Source: Actinomycetes bacterium
Lineage (GTDB): Bacteria > Actinomycetota > Acidimicrobiia > Spongiisociales > UBA5794
NCBI GenBank assembly: GCA_023336765.1
Contig: JAMBLL010000081.1
Coordinates: 1 to 7,280 of the forward strand
Reading direction: 5' to 3'
Length of the DNA stretch: 7,280 bases
Positions 1 to 5,806 of this stretch are shown here, in pieces. The first letter of the stretch is position 1, and the number at the start of each line of letters is the position of its first letter. The translations under genes were made by a program, and so were the position numbers. The notes beneath the pieces are model-generated. The model saw nothing but the letters and a program-made list of their open reading frames with translations, was not told the origin of the DNA and searched no databases.

Positions 1-1
1 C

Positions 2-808
2 GATACGAAAGCGCTCGCAGAGGTGTTGCGTGCCGCCATCACCGGAACCCACGACCCGTCCGTCATGCCCTCAACCGTGATCACAGGGTTGCATCCCGAT
101 GTTGACGTCGCCCTTGAAGAAGGCATCAACGGCACACTCGATGCCTCTTCGCTGGCCTACACCCTGGCGTCCACGATCTACGTTCCTCCTGTCGAGCCAG
201 AGCCGGCGAAACCCTGGAAGAGCCTCGCACTTTTTGTTGCGATCGTCGTGTTGATCGCTGGGTTGGCTGCCATAGGACTCGCTGCCGACTTCGACCCTGA
301 CTCGCCGTTCCTCTACCCCGTGGCCGGTGAGATACCCGCTCCGACGGTCACGTCTGCACCTCTTGTAACCGTCCCCGTTGACTCAGACGACCTCGAGGCA
401 ACGGCCTCGGTATATGACCCTCTGGGTGACGGCACCGAGAGCGACGAGTCGGTCGTCAACGCGACGGATGGAGCCCGCACGAGCGCGTGGTCGACTGAGG
501 CATATTCCCGGCCCATCCGTGACATAAAGGACGGTGTGGGTCTCGTCATCGATGTCGAGGGGACCCCGGGCACCGTGTGGGTATCAGGAACTGCAGGGAC
601 CACGTTCCTCATCGGTTGGTCCGACGCCATCGAGGAGGATCCGTCTCTGTGGGAGCACGTGGGGAGAGGAACGCTCCAGCAGGCTCCGGTACTGATGCAA
701 CTGCCGGTACGGGGTGGCGGATTCTGGCTCCTGTGGTTGACCGACCTCCCTGAACAGCCAGATGGCTCATACCGAAGTGAGATCTCCGATATCGGATTCA
801 CCTCCTAA
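2..808 (+). CDS. C-terminal part of a MurJ/MviN-type (or separate pseudokinase) membrane protein with external discoidin-like domain, 5' truncated
   Basis: The reading frame is open from the left edge, so the gene begins outside the window. The first ~70 visible residues look like the end of a kinase-like C-lobe. A proline-rich linker and one transmembrane helix follow (about 224-286, WKSLALFVAIVVLIAG...). The rest is an extracytoplasmic domain of about 170 residues containing YDPLGDGTE, NATDG, TSAWSTEAYS and KDGVGLVIDV. These resemble the discoidin/galactose-binding-like domain at the end of mycobacterial MviN (Rv3910), where a MurJ lipid II flippase is fused to a pseudokinase that binds FhaA. 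Position directly before sigM supports this. Whether the missing 5' part encodes the MurJ flippase or only a pseudokinase cannot be seen, so no symbol is given. Confidence is high for a real gene end and moderate for the family. Confidence 0.72.
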   Translation, partial: DTKALAEVLRAAITGTHDPSVMPSTVITGLHPDVDVALEEGINGTLDASSLAYTLASTIYVPPVEPEPAKPWKSLALFVAIVVLIAGLAAIGLAADFDPDSPFLYPVAGEIPAPTVTSAPLVTVPVDSDDLEATASVYDPLGDGTESDESVVNATDGARTSAWSTEAYSRPIRDIKDGVGLVIDVEGTPGTVWVSGTAGTTFLIGWSDAIEEDPSLWEHVGRGTLQQAPVLMQLPVRGGGFWLLWLTDLPEQPDGSYRSEISDIGFTS

Positions 809-837
809 CGCTCTGGCAACCCGGCATTCCCTACGCT

Positions 838-1431
838 GTGAGCGGAATGACCGATAGAACCGACCTCGACATTGCACTGATCGACCGCTACCTGAGTGGC
901 GACATCGACGCGTTCAACGAACTCATGGATGCACACGAAGACAGGGTGTTCGCGATCTGTCTGCGCATTCTGCGGAATAGAGAAGCTGCCCTCGACGCTA
1001 CCCAGGACACCTTCCTGACGGTCTTTCGCAAGGCCGACCGGTACAAGGCAACAGCAGCGTTCTCCACGTGGCTGTACAGGGTGACGGTCAACACGTGTTA
1101 CGACTATCTCCGGAAGGAGAAGCGAAAACGGGCTGACAGGCTTCCCGAAACTCACGATATTGCAGACCCCACATCTCAGGATGAGTTCGAGGCAGTTGAC
1201 GTGCGTCCCCAGATCGAAGTAGCGCTCGATACTCTCAGCCCGGAGTTCAAGGCAGCGGTAGTTCTCGTGGACCTCGAGGGCATGTCAATTGAGCAGGCAA
1301 GCGATACCCTCGAGGTGCCAACTGGCACGATAAAGAGTCGGCTCTTTCGTGCCAGAAAGCAACTTTCTCAAAGTCTCGGGAACCTCAGACCGTCAAACGA
1401 GCATCGTATTGAGGACACGGGAGAATCATGA
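838..1431 (+). CDS. sigM: ECF-family RNA polymerase sigma factor, SigM-like
   Basis: This encodes a 197-residue group 4 (ECF) sigma factor that would direct RNA polymerase to a stress or envelope regulon. Sigma region 2 spans about residues 24-93 (DAFNELMDAHEDRVF, DATQDTFLTVFRK, AFSTWLYRVTVNTCYDYLRK). Sigma region 4 spans about 126-178 (LDTLSPEFKAAVVLVDLEG, then helix-turn-helix TGTIKSRLFRARKQL). Between them is only a short acidic linker, as usual for this class. The start is uncertain. GTG at 838 is the longest choice but has no clear ribosome-binding site. ATG at 847 lies 9 nt after a possible -10 hexamer (TACGCT, 832-837) and could be a leaderless start. The gene overlaps the next by 4 bp (ATGA), typical of sigma/anti-sigma pairs. 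The name SigM rests on neighbours (MurJ tail before, trxB-trxA-cwlM after); the ECF assignment itself is firm. Confidence 0.9.
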   Translation: MSGMTDRTDLDIALIDRYLSGDIDAFNELMDAHEDRVFAICLRILRNREAALDATQDTFLTVFRKADRYKATAAFSTWLYRVTVNTCYDYLRKEKRKRADRLPETHDIADPTSQDEFEAVDVRPQIEVALDTLSPEFKAAVVLVDLEGMSIEQASDTLEVPTGTIKSRLFRARKQLSQSLGNLRPSNEHRIEDTGES

Positions 1432-2297
1432 ATGACGCGGACCTCGACATCATCCTCGGGATCACCAACGGCCGCCTAACCGGCCAGCATAAACAGGACG
1501 CCCTTGACCTCATCGCCGCGGATCCGGAACTCAGCGAGGAACTCGCCATCCAGGTCACGGCAATGGACGAACTCGGCGCGCTCGAGCCAGCGCACATGAC
1601 GCCATCAGAGAAACTCGCCCTCCGTAATTCTCTCGTCGAACAGCTACACCTCGAACCTGCGGTCCCTTTGGTCCGGGCATCCAAGCAATCCAGACCCTGG
1701 TGGCAGTTCGCGCTCGCCTCGGCGGCAGCGCTCCTTGTTGTCATCGTCGTGGTCCCCTCGATGCTCTCTGGTGGTGACAACAGTTCATCAGATGTCGTGG
1801 CCATCGCTCCAGAAGCGACGGAAACCGTTGAGTCGGACGTGAGCCGTGGCGATACCGATGCTGAGACAAAGACGGAGACGACAAGCGCAGCGGCTGGTGG
1901 TGCGGCGGCAACTGCATCGACCACTGACCTACCTCACATCACTGAGGACGACGTTCAGGAATTCTTCGCCGGAGCATCAGCGCCGATCGACACTGAATCG
2001 ACGACCAGCGCCGATGACCTGGCCTCCGCTGGCTCCGAAGATGCGGCAGACGAGACTATTGCACCATCAGCCTCGTCGCTCGCCGAATCGGAGGAGATCG
2101 CCGTCGACCTGGTCCGAATTGAGGAGTGTCTGACGGAACTTGCCCTCGACCTCCCTGGTGGCGAACACATTGCCATGGCTGCAACTCTCGACAGTGGGGT
2201 GACCACGATCCACTTCGGCGTTGTCTCGGGCAGCGACATCGCCTATTCGGTTAGCATCGAACTCGAAACCTGTACGATCACTTTAACGACCCCCTGA
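1428..2297 (+). CDS. putative single-pass membrane anti-sigma factor for the adjacent SigM-like sigma factor
   Basis: This 289-residue protein has a cytoplasmic N-terminal part (about 1-88), one transmembrane helix (about 91-112, starting WWQFALASAAALLVV), a long Ser/Thr/Ala/Glu-rich low-complexity stretch (about 115-225), and a small C-terminal domain (about 226-289). The only two cysteines, Cys234 and Cys282, lie in that outer domain. The N-terminal part has the length and DPELSEEL-type acidic helices of anti-sigma domains, but no HxxxCxxC zinc motif. Its start ATG (1428) overlaps the sigma factor stop as ATGA, with GGGAGA just upstream (1419-1424), implying translational coupling. It holds the position of the anti-SigM gene Rv3912. 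Function is inferred from topology and coupling; sequence similarity alone would not prove it. Confidence 0.75.
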   Translation: MNDADLDIILGITNGRLTGQHKQDALDLIAADPELSEELAIQVTAMDELGALEPAHMTPSEKLALRNSLVEQLHLEPAVPLVRASKQSRPWWQFALASAAALLVVIVVVPSMLSGGDNSSSDVVAIAPEATETVESDVSRGDTDAETKTETTSAAAGGAAATASTTDLPHITEDDVQEFFAGASAPIDTESTTSADDLASAGSEDAADETIAPSASSLAESEEIAVDLVRIEECLTELALDLPGGEHIAMAATLDSGVTTIHFGVVSGSDIAYSVSIELETCTITLTTP

Positions 2298-2323
2298 TTG
2301 GACGACCACCGCACACAGACGAC

Positions 2324-2329
2324 TAGTCT
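2324..2329 (+). promoter_or_regulatory. possible -10 element for leaderless expression of the small membrane protein gene
   Basis: TAGTCT fits the actinobacterial -10 form TANNNT. It ends 8 nt before the ATG at 2338, so transcription could begin at or near the start codon. No Shine-Dalgarno sequence precedes this ATG, which fits a leaderless message. No convincing -35 is visible. The call is weak. Confidence 0.3.
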
Positions 2330-2337
2330 GTTGACCC

Positions 2338-2655
2338 ATGGCCGATTCAACCCCTCCTCTTTCCATACGCATAGCCGACACACTCGAAACGATTGCCACG
2401 CGCATCCGCGAGATGACAGTCGACAGAGCTGCCAAAGGTGTCACTTCGACATCCATCGGCATCATTGCGGTAGTTGCCGGGTTCATGGCTGTCTTCTGGC
2501 TCCTGGTGGGAATATTCCGGCTCCTCGGAACGCTGATGGGCACGGAGACCGCATATGCCGTGGTTGGCCTCGTCCTCATTCTGGTCGGTGCCATCCTCTG
2601 GTCGAGGCGCTACCCACAAGATAAGACACAAGACACCACATCTCAGCAGGAGTGA
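2338..2655 (+). CDS. small two-helix membrane protein of unknown function
   Basis: I do not recognise this 105-residue protein. It has an amphipathic N-terminal segment with alternating charged and hydrophobic residues (about 9-31, including IATRIREM). Two transmembrane helices follow (about 38-64 and 71-88) with a very short loop (GTET), then a polar tail rich in Gln, Thr and Asp. Basic residues flank the outer ends of both helices (RIR, DRAAK, then SRR), suggesting both termini lie in the cytoplasm. The overall shape resembles small holin-like or YqjE-like membrane proteins, but shape is not evidence of function. The gene ends 2 bp before trxB, whose ribosome-binding site lies in its last codons, so the two are probably cotranscribed. 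Its start at 2338 follows 40 bp of intergenic DNA without a Shine-Dalgarno sequence. Confidence 0.8.
   Translation: MADSTPPLSIRIADTLETIATRIREMTVDRAAKGVTSTSIGIIAVVAGFMAVFWLLVGIFRLLGTLMGTETAYAVVGLVLILVGAILWSRRYPQDKTQDTTSQQE
2648..2652 (+). promoter_or_regulatory. ribosome-binding site deciding the trxB start
   Basis: AGGAG lies 5 nt upstream of ATG at 2658. A GTG at 2652 would add two residues but sits on this site, so ATG 2658 is the better start. The site lies inside the last codons of the preceding small membrane gene. Confidence 0.75.
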
Positions 2656-2657
2656 TC

Positions 2658-3572
2658 ATGGCCGAGAAGGTCCTCATCATCGGCTCCGGTCCCGCAGGAC
2701 TCACAGCCGCCATCTACGCAGCGCGGGCAGGTCTCGAACCGCTCATGATCGAAGGAATGGAACGGGGCGGTCAGCTGATGATCACCACCGACGTGGAGAA
2801 CTACCCCGGATTCCCCGACGGAATCATGGGACCGGACCTCATGGAACAGATCAGGAAACAGGCCGAGCGCTTCGGTACCCGCATCGTCAGCCAGGACGTG
2901 AGCAAAGTCGACTTCTCCCAACGCCCGCACAAGGTCTGGGTGGGACAGGACATGTACGAGGCTGAAGCCATCATCATCTCGACCGGGGCATCGGCTCGTT
3001 GGCTGGGTGTCCCTGGCGAAGAACGCCTGCGTGGCCTTGGGGTATCGGCATGCGCAACGTGTGATGGGTTCTTCTTCCGCGACAAGGAACTCGTCGTCGT
3101 CGGCGGTGGGGACACAGCTATGGAGGAGGCCCTCTTTCTCACCAAGTTCGCCTCGAAGCTGACCGTTGTCCACCGTAGGGATGAATTCCGTGCCTCGTCG
3201 ATCATGGCGGACCGTGTCATGAACCACCCCAAGATCGAGGTTGCATGGAACTCGACGCTTGATGAGGTTGTAGGAGACGAGTTCGTGACAGGTGTCGTGT
3301 TGAAGGACACGGTAACGGGCGAAACTCGCGAGATGCCTACCGACGGTGTCTTCATCGCCATCGGCCATACGCCGAACACGGGTGTGTTCGCTGGTCAGAT
3401 CGATCTTCATGAGACTGGCTACATCGTCACGAAGCCTGGCAGGACCGAAACGTCTGTCGAAGGCGTGTACGCGGCTGGGGATGTGTCGGACTCTGAGTAT
3501 CGCCAGGCGGTTACCGCTGCTGGTATTGGATGCCAGGCAGCACTGGACGCCGAGCGCTGGCTCGAGGCATAG
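2658..3572 (+). CDS. trxB: thioredoxin reductase (NADPH)
   Basis: This cytoplasmic flavoenzyme passes electrons from NADPH through FAD and a redox-active disulfide to oxidised thioredoxin. The 304-residue length is normal for the low-molecular-weight bacterial type. Visible motifs, numbered from ATG 2658, are the FAD-binding GSGPAG (9-14) with the following AAIYAARAG; the redox centre CATC (132-135) followed by DGFFF; the NADPH site GGGDTAMEEA (149-158) with the phosphate-contacting HRRDEFRAS (172-180); and the C-terminal FAD motif YAAGDV with the QAVTAAGIGC helix. All catalytic features are intact. It lies 2 bp after a small membrane protein gene and 61 bp before thioredoxin, its substrate, matching the trxB-trxA order of actinobacteria near the origin. 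Identification is firm. Confidence 0.98.
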   Translation: MAEKVLIIGSGPAGLTAAIYAARAGLEPLMIEGMERGGQLMITTDVENYPGFPDGIMGPDLMEQIRKQAERFGTRIVSQDVSKVDFSQRPHKVWVGQDMYEAEAIIISTGASARWLGVPGEERLRGLGVSACATCDGFFFRDKELVVVGGGDTAMEEALFLTKFASKLTVVHRRDEFRASSIMADRVMNHPKIEVAWNSTLDEVVGDEFVTGVVLKDTVTGETREMPTDGVFIAIGHTPNTGVFAGQIDLHETGYIVTKPGRTETSVEGVYAAGDVSDSEYRQAVTAAGIGCQAALDAERWLEA

Positions 3573-3580
3573 AAACGCAA

Positions 3581-3606
3581 GGAATCAGTATCTGGTCCTC
3601 GTTGTT
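3581..3606 (+). promoter_or_regulatory. candidate SigR/SigH-type disulfide-stress promoter upstream of trxA
   Basis: GGAAT (3581-3585) is followed after exactly 18 bp by GTT (3604-3606). This equals the consensus I recall for SigR of Streptomyces and SigH of mycobacteria, GGAAT-N18-GTT, which drives thioredoxin genes under disulfide stress. Its place in the 61-bp gap between trxB and trxA makes chance less likely. No experimental support exists here, and the cognate sigma factor is not in the window. Confidence 0.5.
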
Positions 3607-3619
3607 GATACGAGGACCA
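3593..3619 (+). other. perfect inverted repeat / hairpin between trxB and trxA
   Basis: TGGTCCTCGT (3593-3602) and ACGAGGACCA (3610-3619) form a perfect 10-bp stem with a 7-nt loop (TGTTGAT). No T-tract follows, so it is not a standard intrinsic terminator. It ends 4 nt before the trxA ribosome-binding site and overlaps the -10 part of the candidate SigR-type promoter. It may be an mRNA processing or stabilising element, or an operator. Confidence 0.75.
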
Positions 3620-3633
3620 CGAGAGGAGATGAC

Positions 3634-3960
3634 ATGGGTCAGAACACGATCACAGCAACAGATGCAGACTTTGCGTCGATCATCGCTTCCGACACCCCAA
3701 CCCTGGTTGACTTCTGGGCAGAGTGGTGTGGGCCGTGCAAGATGATGGACGCTCCGCTTGATGAGCTCGCCGGCGAGAGCACAGGGAAGCTCAATGTAGC
3801 GAAGTTGAATGTCGATGAGAATCCAGCAACGATGACGGCGTACTCCGTCATGAGTATCCCAACACTTATCGTCTTCAAGAACGGCGAAGAACAGCGCCGG
3901 TTCGTCGGTGCTCGGAGCAAGGGCCAATTGCAGTCTGAACTCCAAGACTACATGGGCTGA
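3634..3960 (+). CDS. trxA: thioredoxin
   Basis: This 108-residue cytoplasmic thioredoxin reduces protein disulfides and is itself recycled by the TrxB encoded just upstream. The classical active site WCGPC is at residues 31-35, preceded by LVDFWAE. The cis-proline motif SIPT is at about 74-77, followed by LIVFKNGEE and the closing FVGARSKGQL helix. Length and all key residues are typical. The start is well supported: AGGAG (3624-3628) lies 5 nt before ATG 3634. The same frame is open upstream into trxB, but no start there has comparable support. It corresponds to the gene next to trxB2 in mycobacteria (trxC). It could be expressed both by readthrough from trxB and from the possible stress promoter in the intergenic gap. 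Confidence 0.97.
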   Translation: MGQNTITATDADFASIIASDTPTLVDFWAEWCGPCKMMDAPLDELAGESTGKLNVAKLNVDENPATMTAYSVMSIPTLIVFKNGEEQRRFVGARSKGQLQSELQDYMG

Positions 3961-3986
3961 CTCGAGGAACTGCAGCGGTTCAATTC

Positions 3987-4973
3987 GTGAGGCTTTTCCA
4001 CCAGGGCGACCGGGGAGAGGGTGTCAGGGACATCCAGGCGAGGCTCGGCCCTCTCGGGCACAGCACACATGGAGATGCAGCTGGCGTCTTTGGAGACGCC
4101 ACCCGAGAGGCTGTGGCCAAGTTTCAGCGCAGCCGAGGACTCCCTGTTGATGGAATAGTCGGACCAGATACCTGGCGCTCCCTTGTCGACGCTGGCTATC
4201 AACTCGGTGAACGACTGCTGTATCACAGGGTTCCCATGATGCGCGGTGACGACATCGAGGAACTCCAGGCTCGGTTGAACTCCCTTGGTTTCGACGCGGA
4301 CAAAGTTGATGGGATCTTCGGTCCTGCGACGCTGACCGGGCTTCTGGACTTCCAGCACAACAGAGGCCTCGCAGAAGATGGGATCGCAGGCGAGTTGGTC
4401 GCGACCGAGTTGCGACTTGTAGGTGGGACCTCCCAGAAACTGGGAAGAGAGGCGGTGCGCGAGCGCCAATGGCTCCAGTCCCTCCCCGATTCCATCGCCG
4501 GACAGACCGTCTATATCGATCCCGATTGTCGCACCGATGCGGAAGCCAGGGCCACGTGGCCCGCGGGGATCGCGGCCGCCACGAGCTTGCGTCTGGTAGG
4601 TGGTCAACCGATCCTGAGTAGGAGCATTGACACCATGCCGGACACAACGGTGCGCGTCCAGCGGGCGAACCGGCTGAACGTCGACATCGTCGTCGGTTTC
4701 CTCGTTCCCGTCGATGGCGATGAGGGTGTGTTCTACTTCAGTTCGGAAAGGAGTCGTTCCGAAGCAGGGATGGCAATCGCTACCGCGGTGGCCGAACGGC
4801 TTGGCCTGTCAACGGCCGGGCGAACCATGCCGATCCTCAAAGCGACACGCTCGCCAGCGATCGTCGTATCGGTAACCGGTATGGACCACTCTGTTGGGAC
4901 CCGCGTAGCGGAGGTTGTCACCTCCCTCTACGCCGAGAGGGTTCTCTCTCAACCGGAGGGATCGAACAGGTGA
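3987..4973 (+). CDS. cwlM: CwlM-like protein: two peptidoglycan-binding repeats plus catalytically degenerate N-acetylmuramoyl-L-alanine amidase domain
   Basis: The 328-residue protein has no signal peptide. Two PG_binding_1 repeats lie at about 6-67 (GDRGEGVRDIQARLG, VFGDATREAVAKFQ, VDGIVGPDTW) and 84-140 (GDDIEELQARLNSLGF, VDGIFGPATLTGLLDFQ). An amidase_3-like domain occupies about 173-322. Its zinc and catalytic residues are missing: the DPGH motif reads DPDC (178-181), the SxH position reads GFL (237-239), and the final Glu region reads VVSVTG (293-298). In mycobacteria CwlM is a cytoplasmic regulator that, when phosphorylated, stimulates MurA and also contacts MurJ and FhaA; a non-hydrolytic role is therefore likely here. 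GTG 3987 lies just before the first repeat, 26 bp after trxA, with only a weak AGCGG upstream. The 3' end overlaps parB by 25 bp, tail to tail. Confidence 0.88.
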   Translation: MRLFHQGDRGEGVRDIQARLGPLGHSTHGDAAGVFGDATREAVAKFQRSRGLPVDGIVGPDTWRSLVDAGYQLGERLLYHRVPMMRGDDIEELQARLNSLGFDADKVDGIFGPATLTGLLDFQHNRGLAEDGIAGELVATELRLVGGTSQKLGREAVRERQWLQSLPDSIAGQTVYIDPDCRTDAEARATWPAGIAAATSLRLVGGQPILSRSIDTMPDTTVRVQRANRLNVDIVVGFLVPVDGDEGVFYFSSERSRSEAGMAIATAVAERLGLSTAGRTMPILKATRSPAIVVSVTGMDHSVGTRVAEVVTSLYAERVLSQPEGSNR

Positions 4974-5806
4974 CGATAGATCCGTTCGAGGTCTTGGGAT
5001 GAGGAGTACCTGATCGTGATCTTCCCTCCTTTTCCCCTGTAATCGATTCTCACGTTGGTGCCCAACTTCTCCTGCAGTCGCTCTTCGAGTTCGATAATCG
5101 CAGCCGGCCGGGGGCCACGGCTACCAGGGATCTGACCATGTTCCTGGGTTGATCGCAGGCGCATCGCCTCTTCGACCCTTCGTACAGTCCACCCACCAGC
5201 CACGGCTCTGCGGGCGATGTGGATCGCGTACGCCTCGTCGTCTGTTCCGAGCAAGGCCCTTCCGTGGCCAGGCGTGAGTTCTCCTCTCACGAGAAGATCC
5301 TGGATTGGCGAAGGAAGGCCGAGCAATCGAACCGTATTGGTGACCGTGCTCCGACTCTTACCGACCTTCGTTGCAACCTCATCATGCTGCATTCCAAATT
5401 CTTCCATTAATTGCCTGTAGGCTGCAGCTTCCTCGAGAACAGAGAGATCCTCGCGCTGCAGGTTCTCCACAAGCGCCTCCACCAGGTTCGTCCTGCTATC
5501 GGTCTCGGCCCGTAGGACGACCGGTATCGACTCCAGACCCGCGAGTTTGGACGCTCGCAAGCGACGCTCTCCGGCTACAAGTACGTATCGGTCACCTGCA
5601 CGACGAACGACGACCGGTTGAAGCAATCCAATGGACTCAATCGAAGCTGCCAATGACTCAAGGGCCTGCTCGTCGAAGTCGTCCCTTGGTTGTTCCGGGT
5701 TCGGGTCTATCTGGTCGACGGGGACCGTTTCGAAGGTGCCCCCAGTGTCGTCCTGCGGGATAAGGGCGTCGAGGCCCCTTCCCAGTCCGCTCTTACGCGC
5801 TGCCAT
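4949..5806 (-). CDS. parB: chromosome-partitioning protein ParB
   Basis: ParB binds parS sites near the origin, spreads as a CTP-dependent clamp and stimulates ParA to segregate origins. The 285-residue protein shows the N-terminal ParA-interacting segment (KSGLGRGLDALIP, 5-17). The CTP-binding domain follows, with NPEQPR (36-41), GERRLRAS (79-86) and ENLQREDL (114-121). A helix-turn-helix lies at about 141-163 (DEVATKVGKSRSTVTNTVRLL). A C-terminal dimerisation region (about 236-285) has LEERLQEKLGTNV. All domains are present and length is normal. ATG 5806 has a strong AGGAGG 4 nt upstream. The gene overlaps the end of parA by 14 bp, which suggests coupled translation and balanced dosage. Its 3' end overlaps the convergent cwlM gene, leaving no room for a separate terminator. 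A parS-like site is present at 7211-7226. Confidence 0.97.
   Translation of the reverse strand: MAARKSGLGRGLDALIPQDDTGGTFETVPVDQIDPNPEQPRDDFDEQALESLAASIESIGLLQPVVVRRAGDRYVLVAGERRLRASKLAGLESIPVVLRAETDSRTNLVEALVENLQREDLSVLEEAAAYRQLMEEFGMQHDEVATKVGKSRSTVTNTVRLLGLPSPIQDLLVRGELTPGHGRALLGTDDEAYAIHIARRAVAGGWTVRRVEEAMRLRSTQEHGQIPGSRGPRPAAIIELEERLQEKLGTNVRIDYRGKGGKITIRYSSSQDLERIYRHLFDPSG

Noticed and set aside
313..801. Long minus-strand open frame opposite the first gene, with similar ones opposite sigM, trxB and cwlM.
   Set aside because: They lack recognisable domains and ribosome-binding sites, and lie opposite well-supported genes. They are typical shadow frames in moderately GC-rich DNA.
793..805. 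GGATTCACCTCCT resembles the 3' end of 16S rRNA (anti-Shine-Dalgarno).
   Set aside because: It encodes the last residues (GFTS) of the first gene. There is no rRNA context, and this strand would not bind the ribosome as a start site.
3166..3174. TTGTCCACC, close to a DnaA box; a similar TTCTCCACA occurs in parB.
   Set aside because: Both are isolated, imperfect and inside conserved coding sequence (VVHRR in trxB). There is no cluster as expected of oriC.
3346..3633. Long open frame upstream of trxA overlapping trxB, suggesting a larger thioredoxin.
   Set aside because: It is a shadow frame of trxB. ATG 3634 has a good ribosome-binding site and gives a normal-length thioredoxin.
4431..4445. 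Short hairpin TCCCAG-AAA-CTGGGA.
   Set aside because: Inside the cwlM coding region with a 6-bp stem and no following T-tract; expected by chance.
4549..4562. Perfect 14-bp palindrome GGGCCACGTGGCCC with a CACGTG core, as in parS.
   Set aside because: The flanks do not match TGTT/AACA and it lies inside the cwlM coding region. Probably chance.
4742..4763. Inverted repeat TTCGGAA / TTCCGAA with an 8-nt loop.
   Set aside because: It lies in the middle of cwlM, the stem is short and there is no T-tract, so there is no support for a terminator.
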